Assembly: GCF_000178155.2 (NCBI RefSeq)
Contig: NZ_ADKM02000062.1
Coordinates: 186,001 to 250,000 of the forward strand
Reading direction: 5' to 3'
Length of the DNA stretch: 64,000 nucleotides
Source: Hominimerdicola alba 8
Lineage (GTDB): Bacteria > Bacillota > Clostridia > Oscillospirales > Ruminococcaceae
Shown here: positions 25,730 to 34,676 of the stretch, piece after piece
How the letters are laid out: the number at the start of each line of letters is the position of its first letter
Numbering within the stretch: the stretch's first letter is position 1
Translations under genes and position numbers: made by a program
Notes under the pieces: model-generated
What the model was told of the DNA's origin: nothing
Database searches by the model: none
What the model saw: the letters and a program-made list of their open reading frames with translations, nothing else

Positions 25730-26371
25730 ATGAAAAACAACAGAAACGACCTCACAGAACTGGTTTTCATACTCGACCGCAGCGGTTCGATGTCGGGACT
25801 TGAAGCTGATACCATCGGCGGGTTCAACTCGCTGATAAAAGACCAGCGGCAGGCGGAGGGCAGGGCGCTGGTAACAACGGTACTTTTTGACACCGAATTT
25901 ATCTATGTTCACGACCGCGCAGACATCGGCACGATAGCCCCCATGACCGAACGTGACTACGTTCCGCGCGGCTGTACCGCACTTCTCGATGCGGTAGGCA
26001 GGACTATCCGCCACATAGCAGGCATACACAAATATGCCCGCCCCGAAGATGTTCCCGCAAAGACCATATTCGTCATAACCACCGACGGCATGGAGAATGC
26101 CAGCCGCGAATTCAGCTACAACAAGGTCAAAGCCCTCATCGAAAAGGAACAGAAGAAATACGGCTGGGAGTTCATATTCTTAGGCGCGAACATAGATGCC
26201 GCCGCCACCGCAGGGTCAATGGGCATCGAACACGCTTCAAACTACAAGGCAGACAAAAGCGGCACAAGACTGATGTACGGTGCGGTCAACAAAGCTGTCC
26301 GCTGTATGCGCAAATGCGCTCCCATGCCTGCTGACTGGAATGCCGAAATGGAAGAAGATGCCAAGCGCTGA
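25730..26371 (+). CDS. von Willebrand factor type A domain protein
   Basis: 213 residues, almost entirely a vWA domain. The MIDAS metal site is complete: DRSGSMSG near the N terminus, a Thr in PRGCTALLDAVG and an Asp in ITTDGMENAS. There is no signal peptide or membrane span, so it is probably cytoplasmic. The family mediates metal-dependent protein contacts; partners such as MoxR ATPases are not seen nearby. AAGGAGG precedes the ATG. Convergent with the DUF434 gene. Confidence 0.9.
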   Translation: MKNNRNDLTELVFILDRSGSMSGLEADTIGGFNSLIKDQRQAEGRALVTTVLFDTEFIYVHDRADIGTIAPMTERDYVPRGCTALLDAVGRTIRHIAGIHKYARPEDVPAKTIFVITTDGMENASREFSYNKVKALIEKEQKKYGWEFIFLGANIDAAATAGSMGIEHASNYKADKSGTRLMYGAVNKAVRCMRKCAPMPADWNAEMEEDAKR

Positions 26372-26374
26372 CAC

Positions 26375-27091
26375 TTATTCTCCGCAGATGTCAACAAGTC
26401 CGTAATCGCCTATCTTTCGCTCGATGACGCACTTTGTCAGGTCGAACCAGCGCCCGCATTCATCGAGAATGATAGCATCTGCCGTGACTACGAGCGGCTT
26501 TGTTTTCAATATAGCGTCAACGGGGTTCTCTATAAGCACCTCAAGTTCAAAGGTAAGTTCGCCGCAAACCTCAAAAATACGCTCTTTCAGCCGCCCCGAA
26601 TTGGAAACGGGCGCGTCCAGATAGATGACAGCTTTCTTTATGCCGAGTTCGCCCAGCGTTTCGCACATTGCTTTTATGGCCAGGTCGGTCTGTTCTATCA
26701 GCCGATATGTGCCGTGAAGCCCCGCAAGATCTCTAACGGTGCCGTCCATACAGCGAAACAGCATCGACTGCGAATAGGCTATCTCCAGTGTGATGACGGT
26801 GTTGAAGCCGTCGATATACAGCGTTTCGCCCGATAGTTCGTCTGCGCCGACCTCTTTAGCCTTTCGCTTAGCAATATTCTCCTGCGGCGATACCACCCGC
26901 GCCAGTGCCAGTCTCTGCCGCTCGCTCAGCAGATAGTGATTTCCCACAAAAGTTGTCACGCTTTTCACGGGGTAGCCCCTGTCCAGCAGGAAACCGACTT
27001 CCTCAGCCGCCTTGCGCAGAATGACCTGCGCCTTTTCCGAAAAATCCCGCTCATCGGTCGGCATAAAGCCGCGCTTTGCCTGTTTTGCCAT
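26375..27091 (-). CDS. DUF434 family protein
   Basis: 238 residues. The N-terminal third (ILRKAAEEVGFLLDRGYPVKSVTTFVGNHYLLSERQRLALARVV) fits DUF434, and the rest (LYIDGFNTVITLEIAYSQ, VIYLDAPVSNSGRLKERI, VVTADAIILDECGRWFDLT) looks like a nucleotide-hydrolase-like alpha/beta domain with conserved Asp residues, reminiscent of PIN/Toprim-type metal sites. The function is unknown. It lies 9 bp after the DUF1653 gene and is co-transcribed with it. Recognition of DUF434 is from memory of its motif. Confidence 0.75.
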   Translation of the reverse strand: MAKQAKRGFMPTDERDFSEKAQVILRKAAEEVGFLLDRGYPVKSVTTFVGNHYLLSERQRLALARVVSPQENIAKRKAKEVGADELSGETLYIDGFNTVITLEIAYSQSMLFRCMDGTVRDLAGLHGTYRLIEQTDLAIKAMCETLGELGIKKAVIYLDAPVSNSGRLKERIFEVCGELTFELEVLIENPVDAILKTKPLVVTADAIILDECGRWFDLTKCVIERKIGDYGLVDICGE

Positions 27092-27100
27092 ATCATCACC

Positions 27101-27316
27101 TCATATCTTCTCAAACCTGCACCTGCCGCCCACATCTTCGTTCCACATCTCGGCGGGACGTACCCACACGCCGCCCTCGCCGTAAAGTGCGCGATAGACC
27201 ACCACAGGTTCCAGCGTTTCGGAATGTTTCGCCACGCAGATGACCTCATACTCGTTTCCCTTATAATGGCGGTATCTGCCCGCAGGTATCGCCTGTACAG
27301 CTTCTTCAAATGTCAT
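27101..27316 (-). CDS. DUF1653 family small protein
   Basis: 71 residues with the DUF1653 signature: GRYRHYKGNEYEVICVAKHSETLEPVVVYRALYGEGGVWVRPAEMW. These are small beta-rich cytoplasmic proteins of unknown role, often fused or adjacent to nucleic-acid enzymes. AAAGGAG precedes the ATG. It precedes the DUF434 gene in a two-gene unit. Confidence 0.9.
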   Translation of the reverse strand: MTFEEAVQAIPAGRYRHYKGNEYEVICVAKHSETLEPVVVYRALYGEGGVWVRPAEMWNEDVGGRCRFEKI

Positions 27317-27332
27317 ATTTATCTCCTTTCAC

Positions 27333-27363
27333 AAAAAGACCCCCGACATGCGCCGAGGGTCTT
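27333..27363 (-). terminator. Terminator of the Cache-GGDEF gene
   Basis: Minus strand AAGACCC pairs with GGGTCTT across an imperfect stem and runs into TTTTTG, about 20 bp after the gene's stop. Confidence 0.8.
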
Positions 27364-27381
27364 GATATTGAACTTACTTTA

Positions 27382-28971
27382 TCACATCTCGCGGTAATCT
27401 ATCATGCCGTAAGTAGCTTCGCCTGTTCTGTTGGTCATATCCTTAAGTGCAGATACTACAGATGTATCAGCCGCACTGCTCCTCTTGATGACCGCTATCT
27501 TGAACTTAGGATAGATAGCACCCATGTTATCGATCTTCTCAGGTACCATCAGCTGTCTGAACGCTGTGTTTACATCGTTGAGCACCTGTTCGGGTGCGGG
27601 CTGACCGTTCTCGGTGGGTATCATGACCACGAACTCGTCCGAACCTGTACGGTATACTGCCCTGTCAGGGAAGATATCGTTGAGAGTTTCAACAGTTCTT
27701 ACCAGCAGTCTGTCGCCTGCGTCGTTGCCGTATCTGGTATTTATCTCACTGAATCCCAGAATGTTGAACATCATGAAGTAGCATGGCTTATCAGCACTTA
27801 CATCTGACTTTTCCATATCCATCGAGAAAGATACACGGTTGTTGGCATTTGTAAGCACATCCTTGAACATCGCTGTGTTCAGCGACTGTCTTGTCTGTGC
27901 GTTCTTTGCGATGGTGGATACCAGCTTCTGGTTGATCCTTTCCTGACGCTTGTTGATGAAGAAGAATACTGTTGTCAGCACGATGATGATCGCACCGAAT
28001 GCACCCAGGAACACTCTCATGGCGTATGTCAGCGAATAGATATCCGACTTTGCAACGTTTACGGTAAACAGCCAGTCATACTTGGCTATGTACACGTAGC
28101 TGGCAACATAGTCCTTGCCGCCGTCAGTGTACTCTATCTTACCTGTAGCGTCCGTATTTGTCGCACCGTACTTCTCGCACAGCTTTTTCAGTTCATCTAC
28201 CTCGATAGGAACATCGATCTTTCCCTTATCCTGACCGTTAAACAGTATGTTGCCGCTGTCCGCCTTGATCATATAGTAGAATGCGTTTGTCAGCGCCGAC
28301 TGTGCCTGCTTTGCCTTGACTTCCTTATCAGCGGCGTTTTTGTTCGCACCCGATATCCTGTCCAGAGTGGTTATCAGACCATCTGTTTCGATACCGATAC
28401 CGACCAGACCGATAGGCTTGCCGAGCGAATCGTATACGGCTTTGTACATCGAAATTACCTGTTTATCGGAAGCGGGCGATCTCATGATACCGCCGTTGTA
28501 GACCTGCTTACCGCTGTTTTTAATGGCTTCCTGCAACAGGATAAGTTCATCGCCGCTTCTGGTGGGCTTGCCTATAGCACCCATCATGGTAGAGTGGACA
28601 AGCACTGTGGTATCCCACTTTGAAATATACAGACCCTCGATATAAGGTATATCAAGGTGGAAATCTCTTGCCAGCTTTTGTGCCGCCTGAAGTTTTTCCT
28701 CGTTTTCGGGATCCTCCAGCAGTTCAGTGACCTGTGCCGCCCTGCTGAAGTCCTTCAGCTGTCTTTCAGACACCTCAACGTAGTTCAGTATTACCTGCGC
28801 ACGCTCTTCGGTGGTCATATTCAGGTGGGCATCAGAATTTGCCCTCGTCCTCGAACTGATTATATTTGTTATCGTCAGTACCAGACCCAGCATGATTATC
28901 AGCTGGAATATAAGTACCAGATTAAGGGATATGCCGCCCTTCTTCTTTTCCTTCTTTTTTGCCTTAGCCAT
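27382..28971 (-). CDS. Membrane diguanylate cyclase with extracytoplasmic Cache-like sensor
   Basis: 529 residues. A Lys-rich N terminus, a membrane helix (about 14-40), an extracellular double-Cache-like sensor (about 45-310; VHSTMMGAIGKPTRSGDELILLQEAI, VYDSLGKPIGLVGIGIE, YVYIAKYDWLFTVNV), a second helix (VFLGAFGAIIIVLTTVFFF) and a C-terminal GGDEF domain. The active-site loop reads RTGSDEF (441-447), a GSDEF variant that keeps the catalytic Asp-Glu, so cyclic di-GMP synthesis is plausible. Monocistronic with its own terminator. The ligand is unknown. Confidence 0.9.
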   Translation of the reverse strand: MAKAKKKEKKKGGISLNLVLIFQLIIMLGLVLTITNIISSRTRANSDAHLNMTTEERAQVILNYVEVSERQLKDFSRAAQVTELLEDPENEEKLQAAQKLARDFHLDIPYIEGLYISKWDTTVLVHSTMMGAIGKPTRSGDELILLQEAIKNSGKQVYNGGIMRSPASDKQVISMYKAVYDSLGKPIGLVGIGIETDGLITTLDRISGANKNAADKEVKAKQAQSALTNAFYYMIKADSGNILFNGQDKGKIDVPIEVDELKKLCEKYGATNTDATGKIEYTDGGKDYVASYVYIAKYDWLFTVNVAKSDIYSLTYAMRVFLGAFGAIIIVLTTVFFFINKRQERINQKLVSTIAKNAQTRQSLNTAMFKDVLTNANNRVSFSMDMEKSDVSADKPCYFMMFNILGFSEINTRYGNDAGDRLLVRTVETLNDIFPDRAVYRTGSDEFVVMIPTENGQPAPEQVLNDVNTAFRQLMVPEKIDNMGAIYPKFKIAVIKRSSAADTSVVSALKDMTNRTGEATYGMIDYREM

Positions 28972-29051
28972 ATCTTAAAACTACCCTTTCTCTGACCGCA
29001 TGGATATCTGCGGTTTATTTTGCTTCATATGTTCTGAAACGCTTGCAGTGA

Positions 29052-29780
29052 TCAGCCGAAAAGTCCGAAAAGACCTTTCTTCTTTTTCTTGCTGGTAAGT
29101 TCTTCCAGAAACTCTTCATCTTCCTCCTCATCTGTTTCCGCCGCACTCAGCAGACTGCTGACACGGTTTTTCAGCAGGTCGTTTTTTGAAGTCCCTCCCG
29201 AACCTGCACCGTCAGCCACCTGCGAAGATGTCATAGACTGGAGATTTGAAGACTGCACAGGTGCAGCGCCGAACTGCATTGACTGTACATATCCCGATTG
29301 TACGGGCGCCGCCCCGAACGGCATCGACTGGAAGTAACCTGACTGTACAGGTGCCGCTGACGGCATGCCGGCAGGCATACCGCTGAACGCCGAATTCTGC
29401 GCACCCATAAGTTCACCGATAGGTATGATCCTGTCGGGCATTACTATACAGCCCGCCGAGTTTTCCGGACTCTTCGATATGATGTGTTCCAGACACCCCG
29501 CGCATGGGAGCATCGGACTGCGGGTCATGGCATCTATTAGGACCATCGAATCCACCGAAACTTCGTTGCCGTAAGTCTGCATATTGAGCATAGCATCTAT
29601 CTCAGCATGTACGCTCACCTGTTTGCCGTTCATCATCTCGGTATGGCTGACGCCGTTATAGACCCTGCCTGTGCGCGATATCATAACGCATATCGTATCA
29701 CCGGGAGCAACACGCTCACCGCTTTGTGCGCGGGCATTTGCGACCTCCAGTGCGATATTGTAAATGGCGTCAAATGTCAT
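29052..29780 (-). CDS. Cytidine-deaminase-fold protein with C-terminal 15-residue repeats
   Basis: 242 residues from an ATG at 29780 preceded by AAAGGTGG. Residues 1-125 have the deaminase zinc site: HAE (58-60) with the proton-shuttle Glu60, and PCAGC (92-96). The spacing matches cytidine deaminase-like enzymes, but other CDA features are not obvious, so the substrate is unknown. Residues 142-184 are three copies of a 15-residue unit like AAPVQSGYVQSMQFG. An acidic stretch (EEEDEEFLEEL) and a KKKKKGLFGLFG tail follow. The tail could bind membrane or a partner. No secretion signal is seen. Monocistronic. Confidence 0.7.
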   Translation of the reverse strand: MTFDAIYNIALEVANARAQSGERVAPGDTICVMISRTGRVYNGVSHTEMMNGKQVSVHAEIDAMLNMQTYGNEVSVDSMVLIDAMTRSPMLPCAGCLEHIISKSPENSAGCIVMPDRIIPIGELMGAQNSAFSGMPAGMPSAAPVQSGYFQSMPFGAAPVQSGYVQSMQFGAAPVQSSNLQSMTSSQVADGAGSGGTSKNDLLKNRVSSLLSAAETDEEEDEEFLEELTSKKKKKGLFGLFG

Positions 29781-29850
29781 ATTCTTTAACCACCTTTCCT
29801 TCGTCTGCTGTACCCTTTCACAATTACGCGCAGACCCTCTCGTAAATAAT

Positions 29851-29879
29851 ATTGTATACCTTGCCCAACAAATTGTCAA
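29851..29879 (-). promoter_or_regulatory. Sigma-A promoter of the deaminase-like gene
   Basis: Minus strand TTGACA (29874-29879), 17 bp, TACAAT (29851-29856). The remaining gap up to 30190 is AT-rich and has one plus-strand promoter-like pair near 29989-30015; no coding sequence is supported there. Confidence 0.8.
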
Positions 29880-30189
29880 TAGCATATGCTACTATTTGAA
29901 TACATAAAAAAAAACTTCGTACACTTGCACAATTTTCGCCTGCCACGCCATAGCATTATGACAACACTCCGACACAGCTTAAGTGCCTTGATTTTGTTTA
30001 ATATGCTTTATAATTTGCATCTCCGACAACTGTTTGATAGCTTATTCATACAATTATTTGACTTTTTTGGCAGTGACCATTTTTGACCATCATTCCCTTA
30101 CCTGCGCAGACTGTCAATTTGCACAATTTCAGTGATAGTTCGCCTCTCAAAACATACTATTTACCCTTTTTTTGCTTCTGTGATGCACA

Positions 30190-30224
30190 AAAAAGCACTC
30201 CCGCAGCTGACAGGAGTGCTTTTA
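30190..30224 (-). terminator. Terminator of the large dockerin protein (possibly bidirectional)
   Basis: AAAAGCACTCC and GGAGTGCTTTT pair around CGCAGCTGACA; the minus strand continues TTTTTTG, and the plus strand has TTTTACG. Confidence 0.85.
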
Positions 30225-30284
30225 CGCTTTTGTGTATTACGGCAAACGATTTGCCGCATGGGTATGAACAGTGGATATCACGTT

Positions 30285-33188
30285 TTAGCCGAGAGGCTTG
30301 ATGCCCTTGACATAAGCCGCCAGCAGTGAGATATCAGAAACGTTTACCTTGCCGTCGCCGTTGATGTCAGCGCATTTCATTTCGTCATCGTCCAGCTTCT
30401 TGACAGATTTTACGTAAGCCGCTATCCTCGAAACATCGGTGACATTGACTTTACCGTCGCCGTTGACATCGCCCTTTCTGCTCTCATCGGCAGTGGTGTC
30501 GCCGTCCTTCGGCTCAGTTTCATCGTCTGTTGGCTGAGTGTCGGCAGGCTTTGGCTCGTCTTCGTCCTCAGTAGGCTCGGTGTCGGCGGGCTTTGGCTCG
30601 TCTTCGTCCTTAGTAGGCTCGGTGTCTGTGGGCTTATCCTCGTCAGCGGGCTTATCTTCATCTTCGGGCTTGGTGCTGTAAGTAAAGGTCAGTTCGGTTG
30701 TATAGCCTGCCGACTTTACAGCAACTTCAAAGCTGTCGCCCTCAGCAAAGGGTGATGCTTCTGTATCGAGAGTGCCGTCTGCCTTGATTATCACAGTTGC
30801 TCTCTTGCCGCTTGCGGAGTACTCGGTACCGTTAACGCTCACTGCGGTGATGTTCCTGATGTAAGCTGCAAGCTGCTCGTCAGTGAAGCCCTCAGCTGTT
30901 GTCAGCGATACAGACTCCTTATCGTAAGCCGCAGGCATATCGGCAGTAGTAAGGGCGAATGTTGCTTTTGCAGACTCGTAAACGCCGTTTTTGTCAGACA
31001 TTACCAGTGTGTATTCGCCCGGCTGTGCATCAGTGAAGAACACTGCGCTGTCGCTGAAACCGCAGTCAAGACCCTCTACAGAGTAAACTGCATCGTAGTC
31101 TTCGGGCTTTTCGGTGACAGTTATGGCTGTCTTGCCGGCAGTTGCCTCTGCATCTTCAACAGAAACGGGTGTTTCCTTGTACTTATAGAACTTCTTTGGG
31201 AGGTAGGTATCAGTCTTTGCCGAAACCACGCCGTTTTCGGTGATATATACTATCTCGGTGACGGTTGCACCATCAGTTGGCAGGAACGACTGATATTCCA
31301 GCGGGTTGCCCTTGCCGTCATCGGTCAGGTAACCTACCGACCACGAAAGTTCGTTTCTCCAGATATTCTGCTCGTGTCTGAGCGCATAGCTGTTGCCGTC
31401 TGCGGTCTTGATGATAACGCCGTAGATAACGCCTAAGTCAGATGCTTCCTTGACGGTGAGCATGTAGTCGCCGCGCTTGGTGTCGGTTTCGACTTTTGGT
31501 GATATCTCTATGCTTTCAGGCTCACTGTCTGTTACTTCTGCGAAAGTTACAGCACCGTCCTTTACAGTGACTATCTTGTAAGCCGCAGGCTTATCCTCGC
31601 TTGCCGCGAAGCTGTACTGCTCACCTATCTCAGCAGCAGCAGACCTTGTAACAGCCACAGGGTAGGTCACGCCGTAAATCTTGCCGACTGTGTCACTGCC
31701 TTCTTCGCCTGCGTTGTTGTAGGTGCCTTCAAAAAGTTCGCCCTTGCCGTTTTTGGTGGTCTTGGTAACGGTAGCGGAACTTACAGCGTCAAGGCAGCTG
31801 TCATTGGGGGCTTCCTTAAGTTCAGCGGCATAGAACTCGGCATAAGGGATATTCATGGTGCCGTAAACGAACTTGCTGTAGGTGAAACTCAGCTTATTCT
31901 CAAAGCCTGTTGCTGTCACTTCTATCTCGTAGCTGTCCTTGTTGTCGGCAAAAGGCGCTGCGCTGTCGATGATAACACCGTCAGTGCCGACTATTTTTGT
32001 GGCACCTCTGCCGCTTGCGGAATAAGCCTTTCCTTCAACGCTTACGGAAGAGATGTTCTTTATGAAATTGTTCAGGTCTTCCTCTGTGAAGCCCTCTGCG
32101 GTGGTAAGAGCGCCCTTTTCGTCATCATATACCGCAGGCATGTCAGCGGTGGTCAGCTGGAATGATGCTGACAGGTCGGCGTACTTGCCGTTTGCGTCCT
32201 TTACAGTCAGTGTGTAACTGCCCGCAGAAGCATTCTCAAAGGTGAAGCTGTCGCCGTAAAACTGTGCTTCAAGACCCTCTACCGAATAATCTGCCTTATA
32301 ATCGGCAGGTACGCCGTCCTTGACGATATCAGCCTTGCCCGCAGAAACAGCGGTATTTGCCACGCTCACGCCGCCATCGAACTTAACGGGGATATAGACA
32401 TTGCCCACATCAACGGTAACATAGCCGTCAGCGGTGATGAACTGTACATCGGTGACTGTCTTGCCCATAAGTGTAACAAAGTTCTCGTATTCGAGATAGT
32501 TGCCATGAGCTTCGACTGTCTTTATGCCCGATGACCACGAAAATTCGCCGCCGCGCCATATGTTCTGTTCGTGTCTGAGGGCATATTTGCCACCGTCAGC
32601 CGTGTCGATGATGATGCCGTAGATGATACCTGACGGCTTGTCTGTAACATTCAGCAGGTAATCGCCCCAGGGAGTAGATGTGCTTAGTTTTGCACTGCCC
32701 TCGACTGTTTCGGGCGCACTGTCTATGACCTTTGAAAAAGTCACATTTCCGCCGCTGACAGTTGCCTGCTTATAGCTGACAGGCTGTGCGGTCAGTTCAG
32801 CGAAACCATAGTTGTTCTCGCCCAGCGCATCAAGGTCTGCCTTAGTGATGGCAACAGGGTATACAACGCCGTAAATTTTTGCCTTTATCTCGTTGCCTGC
32901 GCCGTTCACACCTGCATCGGTGACTGCTTCGCTCCACGCGCCCTCAAACATCTGACCTGCGCCTGTCATCAGCGATTTGCGGTCAGTAGCCGATGACACG
33001 GCATCAAGTACATTGACATTTGAAGCGCCCTCAAGTTCAGCCGCATAAAACTCGGCATAAGGTATCTTCATAGTACCGTACAGCACCTCATCGCCTGTTG
33101 CCGCATCTGCAATGATATTCATCGGCAGGGCACTCGCAGCCAGTGCTGCGCACACGGTAAGTCCCAGTATTGACTTTGCTTTCTTCAT
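30285..33188 (-). CDS. Large secreted dockerin protein with two Tp47-like repeats
   Basis: 967 residues: signal peptide to about 30, two homologous units of about 400 residues (36-438 and 440-835), an acidic Asp/Glu/Pro/Thr linker with 14-residue tandem repeats (DEDEPKPADTEPT), and a C-terminal dockerin (DVNGDGKVNVTD, DINGDGKVNVSD). Each unit starts YGTMxIPYAEFYAAEL and LDAVSSAT, then YGVxYPVAxT, ALRHEQNIWR, and a TTADMPAxYD domain. From memory this resembles the penicillin-binding Tp47 domain family found in Clostridia; I hold that loosely. It has no recognisable glycosidase site, so it may be a binding or scaffold component. GGAGAG precedes the ATG. Confidence 0.75.
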   Translation of the reverse strand: MKKAKSILGLTVCAALAASALPMNIIADAATGDEVLYGTMKIPYAEFYAAELEGASNVNVLDAVSSATDRKSLMTGAGQMFEGAWSEAVTDAGVNGAGNEIKAKIYGVVYPVAITKADLDALGENNYGFAELTAQPVSYKQATVSGGNVTFSKVIDSAPETVEGSAKLSTSTPWGDYLLNVTDKPSGIIYGIIIDTADGGKYALRHEQNIWRGGEFSWSSGIKTVEAHGNYLEYENFVTLMGKTVTDVQFITADGYVTVDVGNVYIPVKFDGGVSVANTAVSAGKADIVKDGVPADYKADYSVEGLEAQFYGDSFTFENASAGSYTLTVKDANGKYADLSASFQLTTADMPAVYDDEKGALTTAEGFTEEDLNNFIKNISSVSVEGKAYSASGRGATKIVGTDGVIIDSAAPFADNKDSYEIEVTATGFENKLSFTYSKFVYGTMNIPYAEFYAAELKEAPNDSCLDAVSSATVTKTTKNGKGELFEGTYNNAGEEGSDTVGKIYGVTYPVAVTRSAAAEIGEQYSFAASEDKPAAYKIVTVKDGAVTFAEVTDSEPESIEISPKVETDTKRGDYMLTVKEASDLGVIYGVIIKTADGNSYALRHEQNIWRNELSWSVGYLTDDGKGNPLEYQSFLPTDGATVTEIVYITENGVVSAKTDTYLPKKFYKYKETPVSVEDAEATAGKTAITVTEKPEDYDAVYSVEGLDCGFSDSAVFFTDAQPGEYTLVMSDKNGVYESAKATFALTTADMPAAYDKESVSLTTAEGFTDEQLAAYIRNITAVSVNGTEYSASGKRATVIIKADGTLDTEASPFAEGDSFEVAVKSAGYTTELTFTYSTKPEDEDKPADEDKPTDTEPTKDEDEPKPADTEPTEDEDEPKPADTQPTDDETEPKDGDTTADESRKGDVNGDGKVNVTDVSRIAAYVKSVKKLDDDEMKCADINGDGKVNVSDISLLAAYVKGIKPLG

Positions 33189-33229
33189 AAAGCATCTCTC
33201 CTTACATAATATAATTCTGCCCCCTGCAA

Positions 33230-33245
33230 GTTAGTATAATCTAAC
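33230..33245. promoter_or_regulatory. Palindromic operator-like site upstream of the large dockerin gene
   Basis: GTTAG-TATAAT-CTAAC is a perfect five-base inverted repeat with a promoter-like centre, 42 bp upstream of the start codon. A regulator binding here would block initiation; no candidate regulator is identified. Confidence 0.45.
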
Positions 33246-33374
33246 CAAACTATACAGCAGAGGTCATTCACATGAAGCATTATACCATATCCTACCATAC
33301 AGGTCAACAATATATATGAAAGTTTACAAGTAAGCCAAAGCTAACAGAACAGAGCGTTATTTTCAGCCGCAGAC

Positions 33375-33405
33375 AAAAAATGCGCAGCCGTGAAAGACTG
33401 CGCAT
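33375..33405 (-). terminator. Terminator of the solute-binding protein gene
   Basis: ATGCGCAG and CTGCGCAT pair; the minus strand continues TTTTTTG. Confidence 0.85.
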
Positions 33406-33421
33406 AAATATTTTTATAGGC

Positions 33422-34663
33422 TTATTTGAGCGAATCATAGAACGACTTTGCCGCATCTGCCGAACTTGCTTTGTCGAATATATACTCGTTTGCCGCCGCG
33501 AAGAAAGCGTCGATGGTATCGCCGTTTTCAAGTGCGGGGTCAAGTTCGGTCATTGGAGTGCCGCTCATCTCCTGACTTGCGTCATATTGCAGACCTCTCA
33601 TCTGGTCACTAATGGCTTCCTGTGCCGACTTGCTCAGCGGTATGCCCTTTTCAACGCCCTGAAGTTCTGCCATCTCACTGCTGTTGAGCAGGAAGTCCAG
33701 CAGCATCGCAGCTTCATCGGGGTGCTCGGTATCCTTGCTTACCGCGTACATTGTCGCGGGTTTAGCATACCAGCCCTCGCCCGCTGTTCCGCCTGCCATA
33801 GTCGTGTAAGGTGCGATAACTATCTCCCTGCCCTTATCTATTGCAGAGCCGAAATAGTTGTTCGCATCGCTGACCCATGCTACACTGCCTGCGTATTCCT
33901 CGCCGTCCAGCTTCAGACGCTCATAATATTCCACCTGAGGGAGAACTTTCTCGTCCACCAGCTTTTTATAGAACTCTATCATGGTACGGAAATCGTCAGC
34001 CGTGAAATTGAAGCTGCCGTCATCAGCCAGTATCTTTTTGCCTGTAGCCTGCTCGGTATAGGTGATAAGATACAGCCACATCGACTTAGATGACGCACTC
34101 AGCGGATAAATGCCGTCCTTGCTCATGACTTTTGCCGCACTGAACAGGTCGTCCCATGTGGCGGGCACTGCCAGACCGTAATTGTCATAGATAGTCTTGT
34201 TTATATAGACTGTCATGGCATTCATCGCTATGGGAAGAGCATTCAGCTTGCCGCCGCGTCTGCCGTATTTCAGCACTTCTTCGTCAAAATTATCCAGCTT
34301 TACGCTATCTTCGAGCGCATCGATATCAAAATAGCCGCTGCCGTCATCGGAATATGTCGAGAGCCAGCCGTAATTTATCTGCATGACATCGCACTCGGTA
34401 TCAGATATCATCCACACCTTATTGCGCATCTCATAGCCTGCCCATTCCGAATAGCTGACATTTACCTTTATATCGGGGTGCAGTTCCTCAAACTTCTCTA
34501 TCGCCTCGATGGTGTACTTATTTCGCTTGTCATTGCCCCACCACGAAAAAGATATCTCGGTTTGCGGTTTGCGCTCATTTTTTTCGCTGCTTCCGCAGGC
34601 TGTCAGCATGCCTGCCGCCAGCACCGCACTTGTGAGGGCTGCTATTGCCTTAGTAATATTCAT
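33422..34663 (-). CDS. Extracellular sugar-binding lipoprotein (ABC solute-binding family 1)
   Basis: 413 residues with a lipobox MLTACGS (Cys23), then the family 1 pattern: ISFSWWGNDKRNKYTIEAIEKFEELHPDIKVNVSYSEWAGY, DVMQINYGWLSTY, NALPIAMNAMTVYINKTIYDNYGLAVPATWDDLFSAAKVM. It should bind a sugar or oligosaccharide outside the membrane. No ABC permease or ATPase genes follow. The gene starts 13 bp after a Cache-GGDEF receptor gene, so it may present ligand to that receptor rather than feed a transporter. The ATG at 34663 has AAGGAGG eight bases upstream. Confidence 0.92.
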   Translation of the reverse strand: MNITKAIAALTSAVLAAGMLTACGSSEKNERKPQTEISFSWWGNDKRNKYTIEAIEKFEELHPDIKVNVSYSEWAGYEMRNKVWMISDTECDVMQINYGWLSTYSDDGSGYFDIDALEDSVKLDNFDEEVLKYGRRGGKLNALPIAMNAMTVYINKTIYDNYGLAVPATWDDLFSAAKVMSKDGIYPLSASSKSMWLYLITYTEQATGKKILADDGSFNFTADDFRTMIEFYKKLVDEKVLPQVEYYERLKLDGEEYAGSVAWVSDANNYFGSAIDKGREIVIAPYTTMAGGTAGEGWYAKPATMYAVSKDTEHPDEAAMLLDFLLNSSEMAELQGVEKGIPLSKSAQEAISDQMRGLQYDASQEMSGTPMTELDPALENGDTIDAFFAAANEYIFDKASSADAAKSFYDSLK

Positions 34664-34676
34664 ATCCACACCCTCC

